Shown: one piece after another, positions 43,033 to 52,238 of the stretch
How positions within the stretch are numbered: position 1 is the first letter of the stretch
How the letters are laid out: the number at the start of each line of letters is the position of its first letter
Notes under the pieces: generated by a model
Database searches by the model: none
What the model was told of the DNA's origin: nothing
What the model saw: the letters and a program-made list of their open reading frames with translations, nothing else
Assembly (NCBI RefSeq): GCF_001297125.1
Contig: NZ_LHPC01000029.1
Location: 62,001 to 126,000, forward strand
Direction of reading: 5' to 3'
Origin: Pseudomonas sp. RIT-PI-q
GTDB taxonomy: Bacteria > Pseudomonadota > Gammaproteobacteria > Pseudomonadales > Pseudomonadaceae
DNA length: 64,000 nucleotides
Translations under genes and position numbers: made by a program

Positions 43033-44196
43033 ATGAACCCGTTCCAGTTTTATTTCCCCACGACCTTGAAGAGCGGCAACGGCCTGGTGCGCCAGGCCGG
43101 TGCCTTGCTCAAGCCTCATGTTCGAAAAAAACTGCTGGTGGTGACCGATGAAGGGCTGATGGCGTCGGGCGTGATGGAAGGCTTCTTCGCCTCGCTCACG
43201 GAGAGTGAAATCAGTTACGAAGTGTTTTCCGGCGTCGAACCCAACCCCACCACCGACGTGCTGGAACGCGCTGTGACGTTCCTGAAAAACCACGACTGCG
43301 ACTCGGTAATCGGTGTCGGTGGCGGCAGCAGCATCGACACGGCCAAGGGTGTCGCGGCGATGGCGACCAACCCCGGCAACATCCTCGACTACGAGGGCTA
43401 CGACAAACTGCTGCACCCGCCTCTGCCGATTTTCGCTATTCCGACCACCTCAGGGACCGGCAGCGAATGCACCGCGTCCACGGTGTTCACCAACACCAAG
43501 ACCTTGTTCAAGACCGTGATCATCAGCCCGGCCCTGTTTCCGAAACTGGCGATTCTCGATGCCGAATTGACCCTGAAATTACCGCCGTCGATCACCGCCG
43601 CCACGGGCATGGACGCGTTGACCCATGCCATCGAATCCTACGTCTCCAAGCAGGCCAACCCGGTCAGCCAGGCCTTGGCGCTGCAAGCGATCAAGATGAT
43701 CTGCACCCACCTGCCGAAAGCCTTTTTCGCCGGCTCCGACCTGCACGCCCGGGAACAATTGCTGCTTGGGTCGTTCCTTGCCGGGGTCGCCTTCGCCCAA
43801 TCGAAACTGGGCAACGTCCATGCGATCTCCCACACCTTTGGCGGCGTGTTCAACATTCCCCATGGCATCGCCAATGCGACGCTGTTGCCCTACGTCATCG
43901 AATTCAATCTGGCCGCCTGCCCGGAGCTGTTTCGCGAGATCGCCATCGCCATGGGCGAGAACGTCGATGGCCTGAGCCCGGCCCGCGCCGGGCACAAAGT
44001 GGTGGAGCACGTGGTGGCGCTGAACAAGGCCATCGGCATCCCCGACAACATCAAGGACCTGGGCGTGGACCTGGATTACATGCCGCAAATGGTCAGCGAC
44101 TCCATGCGCAGCGGCAACGTGCTGGTCAACCCACGCCTGACCACCGCCACCGACATCGAACGGATCATCAGCAACGCTTACCACGGCGTTCATTGA
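43033..44196 (+). CDS. Iron-containing alcohol dehydrogenase
   Basis: A 387-residue group III alcohol dehydrogenase. NAD-binding GGGSSIDTAKG (about residues 96-106) is followed by IPTTSGTGSE and the iron ligands Asp and His in GMDALTHAIESY and His in NVHAISHTFGGVFNIPHG. It converts an alcohol to an aldehyde or back. GGAGACAC lies before the ATG. It starts a plus-strand group with a NIPSNAP protein and a cyclase, which suggests a small catabolic pathway. Confidence 0.9.
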   Translation: MNPFQFYFPTTLKSGNGLVRQAGALLKPHVRKKLLVVTDEGLMASGVMEGFFASLTESEISYEVFSGVEPNPTTDVLERAVTFLKNHDCDSVIGVGGGSSIDTAKGVAAMATNPGNILDYEGYDKLLHPPLPIFAIPTTSGTGSECTASTVFTNTKTLFKTVIISPALFPKLAILDAELTLKLPPSITAATGMDALTHAIESYVSKQANPVSQALALQAIKMICTHLPKAFFAGSDLHAREQLLLGSFLAGVAFAQSKLGNVHAISHTFGGVFNIPHGIANATLLPYVIEFNLAACPELFREIAIAMGENVDGLSPARAGHKVVEHVVALNKAIGIPDNIKDLGVDLDYMPQMVSDSMRSGNVLVNPRLTTATDIERIISNAYHGVH

Positions 44197-44227
44197 TTCA
44201 AGCCCCCTTTCCCAAGAGACAACTCCC

Positions 44228-44542
44228 ATGTTTTACGAAATGCGCACCTACACGATCCAGATCGGAAAAATGCAGACCTACCTCAAGCACTTCGAGGAAA
44301 CCGGCCTGCCGGTGATCTCCCGCTACACCACGCTGGTGGGCTGGTGGTACACCGAAATCGGCGAGTTGAACCAGGTGATCCATATCTGGGCCTACGAGAG
44401 CCTCGATGACCGGATCAAGAAACGCGCCGCGCTCTATCAAGACCCGGACTGGCTGGATGGCTTCGTGCCGAAAGCATTCCCGATGCTGGAGAAGATGGAA
44501 TCGAAACTGTTGATCGCGGCGGATTTTTCGCCGATCAAATAA
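44228..44542 (+). CDS. NIPSNAP family protein
   Basis: A 104-residue ferredoxin-like-fold protein with the family start MFYEMRTYTIQIGKMQTYL and central Trp-rich strand GWWYTEIGELNQVIHIWAYES. It lies 31 bases after the alcohol dehydrogenase gene. Members occur in catabolic operons but their biochemical role is generally unknown. Confidence 0.87.
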   Translation: MFYEMRTYTIQIGKMQTYLKHFEETGLPVISRYTTLVGWWYTEIGELNQVIHIWAYESLDDRIKKRAALYQDPDWLDGFVPKAFPMLEKMESKLLIAADFSPIK

Positions 44543-44576
44543 ATCCCCGCATTGGACCGATACACACTGAAAAACC

Positions 44577-44668
44577 TGTGGGAGCGGGCTTGCCCGCGAT
44601 GAGGCAGGGTCAGTCGACAGTGTTGTTGCCTGACACACCGCTATCGCGGGCAAGCCCGCTCCCACAGG
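44577..44668. repeat. REP doublet inside a gene group
   Basis: Inverted GTGGGAGCGGGCTTGCCCGCGA pair between the NIPSNAP and cyclase genes, which point the same way. It may reduce read-through. Confidence 0.88.
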
Positions 44669-44711
44669 GATTGCGCAGGCCTGCCAATCCACTTATTAAC
44701 AGGACAACCTC

Positions 44712-45695
44712 ATGTGCGACCACAATCCCAATAACACCGCCGCCGACCGTTCTCCCGACATCAAGGCCCTGCTCGAAGGCCTGCCAACCAACTGGGGCAA
44801 ATGGGGGCCGGACGATGAAGTCGGCGCCCTGAATTACCTGCAAAGCGCAGAAATCCTCCGGGGCATCGCCTCGGTTCGCCAGGGCAAGACCTTCACCCTG
44901 CAAGTGCAGATCGGCCATCCAAAAGGCGAACCGCTTTGGCCCGGCCGACGCCCGTCGATGCGGGTCAACGTGCTGGACAAGGGCCACTTCCTGGCCGGCA
45001 AGACCCACTTCGACGGCCATGTGGAGTACGCCGACGACGTGATCTTCATGCACCTGCAAGGCTCGACCCAATACGATGCGCTGGGCCACGTCTGGCACGA
45101 CAACAAACTGTGGAACGGCTACGACGCCATGAGCACCATCGGCAGCATGGACAAGGCCAGCATCCTGCCGATTGCCGAACGCGGGATTGTCGGCCGCGCG
45201 GTGCTGATCGACATGGCCCGCCATCGCGGCAAAGCCGTGCTGGACAAGGGTGAGACCTTTAATCACCTGGACCTGCTGGCCGCCGCGAAAGCCCAGGGCA
45301 TCGAGATCGAGAAACGCGACATCCTGATCATCCGCACCGGCTGGATCGGCTCGTTCTACGAGCGCGAGCCGGAAGAGTTCTACAAGGATTTCGCCGAGCC
45401 GGGCCTGACCTTCAGCCGCGAGCTGGTGGAATGGTTCCACCAGATGGAAATTCCCAACCTGGTGACCGACACCATGGCCAACGAAGTGGCCGTCGACCCG
45501 AGCTCCGGCGTGATGATCCCGCTGCACAACGCCTTGATGCGCAACCTCGGTGTGACCTTTACCGAAGTGGCGCTGCTGGATGAGCTGGCCAGTGATTGTG
45601 CCGAAGACGGTCAGTGGCAGTTTCTTTACACCGCCGCGCCGCTGAAGATCGTCGGCGGCACGGGCGCACCGGTGAACCCGATCGTGATCAAGTAG
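44712..45695 (+). CDS. Cyclase-family protein (kynurenine-formamidase-like metal hydrolase)
   Basis: A 327-residue member of the cyclase/KynB superfamily. The metal motif HxGTHxDxxxH appears as HLQGSTQYDALGH (about residues 114-126), with His, Asp and His kept but Gln-Gly-Ser-Thr-Gln in the middle. Further conserved parts are WGPDDEVGALNYL and RTGWIGSFYE. It probably hydrolyses an amide or lactone-type bond in the pathway with the alcohol dehydrogenase. It overlaps the convergent LysR gene by eight bases at the 3' end. Confidence 0.87.
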   Translation: MCDHNPNNTAADRSPDIKALLEGLPTNWGKWGPDDEVGALNYLQSAEILRGIASVRQGKTFTLQVQIGHPKGEPLWPGRRPSMRVNVLDKGHFLAGKTHFDGHVEYADDVIFMHLQGSTQYDALGHVWHDNKLWNGYDAMSTIGSMDKASILPIAERGIVGRAVLIDMARHRGKAVLDKGETFNHLDLLAAAKAQGIEIEKRDILIIRTGWIGSFYEREPEEFYKDFAEPGLTFSRELVEWFHQMEIPNLVTDTMANEVAVDPSSGVMIPLHNALMRNLGVTFTEVALLDELASDCAEDGQWQFLYTAAPLKIVGGTGAPVNPIVIK

Positions 45696-46617
45696 TCAGG
45701 TCCTGCTTCAGCGCGTTGATCAGCAGGGTCGCCGCCGGGGACAAATCGGCGCCGGCCCGGCTGATCACGCCGAAAGGCTCGATCAACGCGCGCATCGACA
45801 CCGGCAGCTTCACCAGCAAATCGAATTGCTCGCAAAACCCGGCGACTTCCGACGGGATCACGGCCAACAGGGTCGGGTCCTGTTGTACCAAAAGGATGGT
45901 GGCAAAGATCGACGAGGTTTCCAGCGGATAACGCGGGATTTGCAACCCGGCCTCGTTGAGCTCGTGCTCAAGTGCCTGGCGCATGGGCATGTCTTTGGGG
46001 TAGACCAGCCAACGGTAATCGCTCAACTGCGACAGCTGCACAGACTGGGCACGCGCCAGCGGGTGGTCTTTACTGGCGACGACCGCCAGGGGTTCTTCGC
46101 TCAATTCGATAAAGTCGTAGGCGTCCGAACGCTGGCCGACGCTGGTACGACAAATGGCCAGATCCAGGCGCCCTTGATCCAGTAAACCGAGCAAGGTGGC
46201 GCTGGTGTTTTCCACCAGTTCGACAGACAGCTGCGGCTGTTTGAGCCGCAGCTCCGTCAAGGCCCGCGTCAGCAATGGCACCGCGCCCATGATCACGCCC
46301 ACCGAAAGCCGCCCGCCCTGGCCCTGCATGATGCTCAGCATTTCTTCGTGCAGGTGCTCGACATCGCTATGGATCAGCCGTGCGTAGCGAATCATGCAAC
46401 GGCCCATTTCGTTGGCCACCAGGCCTTTGGGCTGACGTTCGAACAGCGGCATGCCGAGCAACGCCTCGACCTCATGCAAGGCCTTGGTGGCGCCGGACTG
46501 GGAAATCGAAATCTGCTCGGCAGCCTTGTGCAGGGAGCCGCGATCATCCAGTGCGATCAGCAGCCGCAGTTGTTTCAGGCGCAGGCGCGAGGCGATGCTG
46601 CCAAGGGTTGGAACCAT
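45688..46617 (-). CDS. LysR-family transcriptional regulator
   Basis: A 309-residue LysR-type regulator (RLRLKQLRLLIALDDRGSLH, AAEQISISQSGATKALHEVE), similar in layout to GbpR/PcaQ-like proteins. The ATG at 46617 with GAGAA upstream is preferred to one eleven codons earlier that has no ribosome binding site. It is convergent with the cyclase gene and is the best candidate regulator of that catabolic group. Confidence 0.87.
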   Translation of the reverse strand: MVPTLGSIASRLRLKQLRLLIALDDRGSLHKAAEQISISQSGATKALHEVEALLGMPLFERQPKGLVANEMGRCMIRYARLIHSDVEHLHEEMLSIMQGQGGRLSVGVIMGAVPLLTRALTELRLKQPQLSVELVENTSATLLGLLDQGRLDLAICRTSVGQRSDAYDFIELSEEPLAVVASKDHPLARAQSVQLSQLSDYRWLVYPKDMPMRQALEHELNEAGLQIPRYPLETSSIFATILLVQQDPTLLAVIPSEVAGFCEQFDLLVKLPVSMRALIEPFGVISRAGADLSPAATLLINALKQDLTT

Positions 46618-46745
46618 ATCCGTGTGTTCTCGGTTCAAGGAAAAAAACATGCAGGATACGCAACGCCTCGGCGGTCAAACAGGCGGCCGTGAGCAATTCA
46701 TTTGTTCTGGATATTCACGAGTGTCGTTCGAGAAAAGGCATGGAA

Positions 46746-46844
46746 TGTAGGAGCGAGCTTGCTCGCGAAGGACGTTAACGATAACGCGCTCTTGTTGACT
46801 GCGCGTTGCTATCACGTTTTTCGCGAGCGAGCTCGCTCCTACAG
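46746..46844. repeat. REP doublet
   Basis: Inverted TGTAGGAGCGAGCTTGCTCGCGAAGG pair between two minus-strand genes, its inner spacer containing ACGTTAACGATAACGCG, also seen in the 58-kb array. Confidence 0.87.
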
Positions 46845-46853
46845 GGGGCGCTG

Positions 46854-48062
46854 TTAGCTGTAGGACTGCTCGGGATTGCCGGCGGCCAGCGCGTCGGCAC
46901 GATTCGCCGCTGGCGGGTAGATCCACTGGGTGTTGATCATGCGCTTGCGCGCCTTGCCTTCGTCGTGGGTCAGCAGCACCTGGCGGTCCCAGCCTTCGGT
47001 GTACACCGCGCCCCACTCGCCCAGATCGAGGCAGGTGGCATAGAACGGCTGGCGGTATTCGAGGGTTGGCGCCCCGACCAGATCGGCCGCCACGTTATGC
47101 CCGGCGTAGCGCCCCATGAAGATCGCGTGCTGACAGGACATCAGCGCGTAATGACCTTCGTCATCGGTCAGCGCCAGGGCCACATCTCCCGCCGCGAAGA
47201 CGTGATCCGTACCGACCACGCGCAAGTCTCCAGTCACTTCGACGCGACCCTGCCGGTCCAGCCGGGACGACACTTGCGAAGTCAGGCTGCTGGCGATCAT
47301 GCCACCGGTCCAGATCACAGTTTTAGCGTTGATGCGCTTGCCGGCAGCAGTCAACACGCCGTTCTCGTCGATGGCGACGACACCCGAGCCGACCTGAAAT
47401 CCGATGCCCATGGAGGCCAGCGCTTCAGTGATCATCGGCCGTGGGCTCGGGCCCAGATCCGGGCCGATTTCGTCCGCTCGCTCGACCACGATGATGTTGA
47501 ACCGGGCATCCGCGCCATGGATGTTGCGCAGGCGTTCTGGCAACTCGGTGGCCACTTCCAGCCCGGTGAAACCACCTCCGACCACCACGATGGTGTTACG
47601 CGCCGCCGATTCGGGCAGGTTGACCAGTTCCGCCAGATGCCGGTCGAGTTTCACTGCGTCGGACAGTTGATCCACCGCAAAGGTGTTCTCCAGCAGGCCC
47701 GGCACCGGAGGACGGTTCAGTTTGCTGCCGCTGGTCAGCACCAGTCGGTCGTAGGGCACGTTGATGTGACGGCCATCGGATGTAAGCGCATGCACGAACC
47801 GCGCGTTGGAGGTGTCGATACGCTCGACCTCCGCTTCGATGAACTTGACGCCCGCCGCTTCCAGCAATGGCAGCAACGGCGCGCTCATTTCGTGGGGTGC
47901 GTGCTCATGCAGTCGCGGCCGGATGACGATTTCCGGCTTGGGGGAAATCAGGGTGATTTCGACGTCGGCGGTCTTGCCGTGGTTTTCCAGCACGCGTGCC
48001 GCGCCCAAGGCGCTCCACACGCCGGCGAAACCGGCGCCGACGATGAGTATTTTCTGGGACAT
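46854..48062 (-). CDS. NADH dehydrogenase-like NAD(P)/FAD oxidoreductase
   Basis: A 402-residue two-dinucleotide-binding flavoprotein of the Ndh-2 type. FAD motif: ILIVGAGFAGVWSALGAAR at residues 5-23; NAD motif: IVVVGGGFTGLEVATELPE near residue 165-183; the second FAD contact is VFAAGDVAL. It may transfer electrons from NADH to quinones or another acceptor. The C-terminus lacks a strong membrane helix. It is divergent from a GlxA-type regulator with about 190 bases between the genes. Confidence 0.87.
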   Translation of the reverse strand: MSQKILIVGAGFAGVWSALGAARVLENHGKTADVEITLISPKPEIVIRPRLHEHAPHEMSAPLLPLLEAAGVKFIEAEVERIDTSNARFVHALTSDGRHINVPYDRLVLTSGSKLNRPPVPGLLENTFAVDQLSDAVKLDRHLAELVNLPESAARNTIVVVGGGFTGLEVATELPERLRNIHGADARFNIIVVERADEIGPDLGPSPRPMITEALASMGIGFQVGSGVVAIDENGVLTAAGKRINAKTVIWTGGMIASSLTSQVSSRLDRQGRVEVTGDLRVVGTDHVFAAGDVALALTDDEGHYALMSCQHAIFMGRYAGHNVAADLVGAPTLEYRQPFYATCLDLGEWGAVYTEGWDRQVLLTHDEGKARKRMINTQWIYPPAANRADALAAGNPEQSYS

Positions 48063-48253
48063 GTTCTTACCTTCGTTATCGTTATGGAGGCAGACAGCGA
48101 GCGACTGTCTGGTGCAGCCAACGATCGATGGTAGGGTTGAACTTCGCCGGACCCAATGACATAAAACCCTGAATTCCTGCCAGCCGATCAGATGCGATCA
48201 CGCTTATACCGTTTGCGAATTATGATTATTCCAACTCGCTGATACAGAACCCT

Positions 48254-49273
48254 ATGAACGATATCGCCAGCACTCCTGACACCCCCGCACTTCAGCCGGA
48301 ACCGCCGCGTCTGATCGTGTTTCTCGCCTACCCCGAATTGGGCCTGCTGGATTTGACCGGCGCGCAAACCGTGTTTTGGGCCGCCTCCAGGTACATGACC
48401 AGCAATCATTTGCCAGGGTATGAATTGCACACGGCGAGCCTGGCCGGAGGCTTGATCCACACCGCTGAGGGCCTGGCCGTCGATACCGTGCCGTTGAGCC
48501 GCTTCGCGGACCGATCGATCGATACGCTGATCGTGCCCGGGGCGCCGGATATTCTTCGGGCGATGGGCAATGCTCTGGACCTGGTCGCGTGGCTGGCAGA
48601 GGCCTCGACCAACGCCAGACGCACCGCCTCGGTGTGCAGCGGGACGTTCCTGCTGGCCCAGGCCGGATTACTCAAAGGCCGACGCGCCGCCACCCACTGG
48701 GCGATGTGCGACATGCTCAAGGAGCGTTACCCGTCGATTGAAGTCGACAGCGATGCGATTTTTGTCCAGCAGGGTTCGGTCTGGACATCGGCGGGTGTCA
48801 GTGCCGGCATCGATCTGGCTCTGGCACTGGTCGAAGAGGATTGTGGTCGTGAGGTAACGCTGCTGGTCGCGCGGGAAATGGTGGTGTTTCTCAAGCGTCC
48901 CGGTGGGCAGGCCCAGTACAGTCAATTGCTGAAATCGCAAACCAGCGAAGGTGCTGCGTTTGATGACCTGCATGTGTGGATCACGCAGAACCTGGCCGGC
49001 GAAAACCTATCGGTTGATGTGCTTGCGCAACAGGTGCAGATGAGCCCGCGAAATTTTGCGCGTGTGTACAAGCTCAAGACCGGGCGTACACCGGCCAAAG
49101 CGGTGGAGGTGCTGCGTGTGGAAGCCGCCCGGCGATTATTGGAGGACTCCGGGCGCAATATCGATCAAATTTCCCGGGAGTGTGGGTTTGGTGATGAGGA
49201 GCGGATGCGCTCGACCTTTCAACGCAATCTTGGGGTTTCGCCACGCGATTATCGCAACCGGTTTTCCCGTTGA
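48254..49273 (+). CDS. GlxA-type transcriptional regulator (DJ-1/PfpI + AraC HTH)
   Basis: A 339-residue regulator with an N-terminal DJ-1/PfpI-like domain (about 15-200), including ASVCSGTFLLAQAGLL with the elbow Cys, and a C-terminal AraC helix-turn-helix pair (about 240-338): DVLAQQVQMSPRNFARVYK and IDQISRECGFGDEERMRSTF. It is divergent from the NADH-dehydrogenase-like gene, a likely target. A second protein of the same architecture is at 61730. Confidence 0.9.
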   Translation: MNDIASTPDTPALQPEPPRLIVFLAYPELGLLDLTGAQTVFWAASRYMTSNHLPGYELHTASLAGGLIHTAEGLAVDTVPLSRFADRSIDTLIVPGAPDILRAMGNALDLVAWLAEASTNARRTASVCSGTFLLAQAGLLKGRRAATHWAMCDMLKERYPSIEVDSDAIFVQQGSVWTSAGVSAGIDLALALVEEDCGREVTLLVAREMVVFLKRPGGQAQYSQLLKSQTSEGAAFDDLHVWITQNLAGENLSVDVLAQQVQMSPRNFARVYKLKTGRTPAKAVEVLRVEAARRLLEDSGRNIDQISRECGFGDEERMRSTFQRNLGVSPRDYRNRFSR

Positions 49274-49288
49274 ATGATCCAATCTCAC

Positions 49289-49383
49289 TGTGGGAGCGAG
49301 CCTGCTCGCGAAGGCGGCCTGATAGCCGACCATTCTCTTGCGGATGCACCAATCTCCTGTGGGAGCTGGCTTGCCTGCGATGA
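49289..49383. repeat. Two direct REP elements
   Basis: Two same-orientation elements, GTGGGAGCGAGCCTGCTCGCGA at 49289 and GTGGGAGCTGGCTTGCCTGCGA at 49358, each followed by a similar tail (GGCCGGCCATTCTCTT type). This is a short tandem repeat with a 69-bp period, not an inverted doublet. Confidence 0.75.
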
Positions 49384-49429
49384 CGGCCTCCGGGCCGGCC
49401 ATTCTCTTTCAGGTGTACATATCCATTCC

Positions 49430-49712
49430 TGCGGCAACGGCGGCTATTGGTTACGCCCTTACGGCGTGTCACTTGGAAAAGCCCCAAGTAACCAAGGGCT
49501 TCTGCCCCTTTCGTTCGGGGCCTCGCTGTGGCTCGGCATGCCCTCGCTCCGGTCCTGCTCCGTGGGCCCGCCGCCATCGGCCATCCATGGCCGGGGGCGG
49601 CTAACCCGGCATCCTTGCCGGGTTACCCACTGCGCAGAACCTCCACTCGGCCTCACGATGGGGCGGTGCGTCAAAATCAAAAGCACGGCGGCCTGCGGGC
49701 CGGCCTGATTTC
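49430..49712. repeat. GC-rich non-coding element, likely dispersed repeat
   Basis: About 280 bases without a supportable gene. It has a TTGGTTAC ... GTAACCAA inverted repeat at about 49448-49496 and a strong hairpin AACCCGGCA/TGCCGGGTT at 49603-49624. Open frames on both strands have unlikely composition. It resembles dispersed repeats I have seen in Pseudomonas genomes, but a database search is needed to name it. Confidence 0.55.
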
Positions 49713-49730
49713 AAACATACGCATTCCCCC

Positions 49731-50083
49731 GTAGGAGCTGGCTTGCCAGCGAAGGACTCAAATGCGCCACATTTATCCTGTGTCAACGCGTTATCGTTAA
49801 CGACCTTCGCGAGCAAGCTTGCTCCTACATTTGAATAGGGTGTACCTGTGAGAGATGGATTGGCTGTCAGGCCGTCTTCGTTGGCAAGCCAGGTGCGTCC
49901 CCCCGTAGGAGCTGGCTTGCCAGCGAAGGACTCAAATGCGCCACATTTATCCTGTGTCAACGCGTCATCGTTAACGACCTTCGCGAGCAAGCTTGCTCCT
50001 ACATTTGAATGCGGTGTACCTGTGAGAGATGGGTTGGATGTCAGGCCGTCTTCGCTGGCAAGCCAGCTCCTACAGGGGGATGC
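49731..50083. repeat. Tandem REP array, two units of 174 bp plus end arm
   Basis: Units begin at 49731 and 49905 (GTAGGAGCTGGCTTGCCAGCGA ...). Each contains an inner GCGAGCAAGCTTGCTCCTAC arm and the linker GTGTACCTGTGAGAGATGG. A final arm at 50055-50083 closes the array. With the elements before it, the gene-free gap 49274-50096 is entirely repeat DNA. Confidence 0.9.
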
Positions 50084-50096
50084 AGGACACAGGCTT

Positions 50097-50744
50097 CTAG
50101 TGCCGCGTCCTACGCTCCAGCAACCGCACACCCAGCGACAACGGATAACACAACGCAAAATAAATCGCGCCAACCAGAATGTAGATCTCCAACGGCATGA
50201 AATACACCGAGCTTAAATCCTGCGCCCGCAACATCAAATCCGGCGCCGCGATCAGCGAAGCCACCGACGTGTCTTTCAACAAAGAGATCGCCACGTTACC
50301 AATCGGCGCCAGCACAATGCGAATCGCCTGAGGCAACACCACCCAACGCAACACCTTCAGATGCGGCATGCCAATCGCCTTCGCCGCTTCCACCTGCCCC
50401 TTGGGCACCGCCTCCAGCCCCGAGCGATAAATCTCCGACAGATACGCCGCCGCATTCAATCCCAACCCAATCATCGCCGCCTGAAACGAGCTGAACTGAA
50501 CGCCGATTTCGGTCAGGCTGAAATACACGATGAACAACTGCACCAGCGCCGGAGTGCCACGAAACACCTCGATGTAGATCAACGCCGCCCGCCGCAGTGG
50601 CCGGCTCTTCGACAGTCGCGCCAGCGCCACCAGCAAACCGACGATCAAGCCAATCACCAGCGCGCCGAACGCCAACTGCAGCGTCGCCCAGGCGGCTGCC
50701 ATCAACTCGACATGGGTTGCTTCCCACAGGTCGCCATAGCCCAT
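50097..50744 (-). CDS. Polar amino acid ABC transporter permease 2
   Basis: A 215-residue inner-membrane permease of the HisM/GlnP family, with helices at about 20-40, 55-75, 88-105 and 185-205. The EAA loop contacting the ATPase is EAAKAIGMPHLKVLRWVVLPQA. The ATG at 50744 (MGYGDLWEATH) begins one base after the stop of the other permease. Together the two permeases form a heterodimeric channel. Confidence 0.9.
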   Translation of the reverse strand: MGYGDLWEATHVELMAAAWATLQLAFGALVIGLIVGLLVALARLSKSRPLRRAALIYIEVFRGTPALVQLFIVYFSLTEIGVQFSSFQAAMIGLGLNAAAYLSEIYRSGLEAVPKGQVEAAKAIGMPHLKVLRWVVLPQAIRIVLAPIGNVAISLLKDTSVASLIAAPDLMLRAQDLSSVYFMPLEIYILVGAIYFALCYPLSLGVRLLERRTRH

Positions 50745-50745
50745 A

Positions 50746-51426
50746 TCAGTTCTCCTTGACCACTTTAAGACGACGTTCGGTACGCGCCGCCCAATGGGAA
50801 AGCACAAGACTCAAGACCAGGTAGATCATGGCCAACAGGAAGTAGATCAGGTTGGTCTGATAAGTTTCGCTGACCAGCATTTTTGCCTTGAACGTCAATT
50901 CCGGCACGGCCGCCGCCGACGCCAGCGAGGTGTCCTTGAGCAAGCCGATGGCGAAGTTGGCCATCCCCGGAATCGCCACCTTGAACGCCTGAGGCAGCAC
51001 GATAATTCGCATCGCCAAAGACCGGGTCATGCCAATGGAAAACGCCGCTTCGCTCTGCCCGCGATCGATGGTGCGGATGCTCGAGCGAAACACCTCCGAC
51101 AGAATCGCCGCACCGTTCAACCCGAAACCAATGATCGCCGCACCAATCGCCGGCAAGGTGATACCGATATAGGTCAAGCCGAAGTACAGAATGAACAGCT
51201 GCGTCAGGATCGGTATGTTGCGAAACACCTCCAGGTACACGCTGGCAATCAGGCTCAGCACGCGGCTGCGCGAGAGCCGCATCAGCGCCAGGCAAAACCC
51301 CAGCAGCGCCGCCACGATGAACGCCGCAAAGGTCAAGCCGACGGTGGTCAACGCACCGATGCCCAGCACATTCAAAAAGTACGGAAGCATGTCGATGGCT
51401 TTGTGCAGAGCAGTGGAATCGAACAT
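50746..51426 (-). CDS. Polar amino acid ABC transporter permease 1
   Basis: A 226-residue HisQ/GlnP-type permease. The EAA loop is EAAFSIGMTRSLAMRIIVLPQA and the family motif FRNIPILTQLFILYFGL is present. It is three bases downstream of the ATPase gene and directly upstream of the second permease, in one operon with them and the binding protein. Confidence 0.9.
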   Translation of the reverse strand: MFDSTALHKAIDMLPYFLNVLGIGALTTVGLTFAAFIVAALLGFCLALMRLSRSRVLSLIASVYLEVFRNIPILTQLFILYFGLTYIGITLPAIGAAIIGFGLNGAAILSEVFRSSIRTIDRGQSEAAFSIGMTRSLAMRIIVLPQAFKVAIPGMANFAIGLLKDTSLASAAAVPELTFKAKMLVSETYQTNLIYFLLAMIYLVLSLVLSHWAARTERRLKVVKEN

Positions 51427-51429
51427 CGA

Positions 51430-52206
51430 TCAATGCTCCTGCACGGCGCGGATGAAGTTGCGGGTGCGTTCGATCTGGCTCTCGCGGAAGATCTGCCGCG
51501 GCGGGCCTTGTTCGACGATGTTGCCGTCGGCCATGAAGATCACCTGGTCGGAGACGCTTTCGGCGAAGTGCATTTCGTGGGTCACGATAATCATCGTCAT
51601 GCCCTCCTCCGCCAGCTTGCGCATGACCGTCAGCACCTCGCCCACCAGTTCCGGGTCGAGCGCCGAAGTCGCTTCGTCGAACAGCATCAACTTGGGTTGC
51701 ATCGCCAGCGCCCGGGCGATGGCGATGCGTTGCTGTTGCCCGCCCGAGAGCTGTTCCGGGAACGCGTCACGCTTGGCGAACATGCCGACCTTGTTCAGCA
51801 GGTCCTCGGCCAGTTCAACGGCTTCGGCGCGGCTGCGCTGCTGCACTTTGAGTGGCCCAAGGATGATGTTGTCCAGCACCGAGAGGTGCGGAAACAGGTT
51901 GAAGCGCTGGAACACCATGCCGATTTCGGTGCGCATCCGCGCCAGCTCCTTGTCACTCATGGGCACTTTGCGGGTGCCCACCAGGCGCTGGCCGATCAGT
52001 TCGTTATCGATGTAAATGTCGCCTTTGGTCGGTTCTTCCAGGTAATTGACGCAACGCAGCAAGGTGGTCTTGCCCGAGCCGCTGGGGCCGATGAGCGAGA
52101 TCTTCTGGCCCTGCTGAACGTTGAGGTCGATGCCTTTGAGAACGTCCAGGCTGCCGAAGGACTTGTAGAGCCCTTCGATCCGCACCAGTGGAGTTGATTC
52201 AGCCAT
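51430..52206 (-). CDS. Polar amino acid ABC transporter ATP-binding protein
   Basis: A 258-residue ATPase. Walker A is GPSGSGKTT (about residues 40-48), the signature LSGGQQQR, Walker B LMLFDEATSALD and the H-loop IIVTHEMHFA. The ATG at 52206 is used; a TTG two codons earlier is in frame. Family HisP/GlnQ, driving amino-acid import with the two permeases and the binding protein. Confidence 0.92.
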   Translation of the reverse strand: MAESTPLVRIEGLYKSFGSLDVLKGIDLNVQQGQKISLIGPSGSGKTTLLRCVNYLEEPTKGDIYIDNELIGQRLVGTRKVPMSDKELARMRTEIGMVFQRFNLFPHLSVLDNIILGPLKVQQRSRAEAVELAEDLLNKVGMFAKRDAFPEQLSGGQQQRIAIARALAMQPKLMLFDEATSALDPELVGEVLTVMRKLAEEGMTMIIVTHEMHFAESVSDQVIFMADGNIVEQGPPRQIFRESQIERTRNFIRAVQEH

Positions 52207-52238
52207 GAGCAATGTCCGTAAGTGGATGACACAACGAC

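Noticed and set aside
49459-49708. Overlapping open frames in the GC-rich element
   Set aside because: Both strands are open only because of high GC; the translations have Pro/Arg/Ser-rich composition and no start signals.
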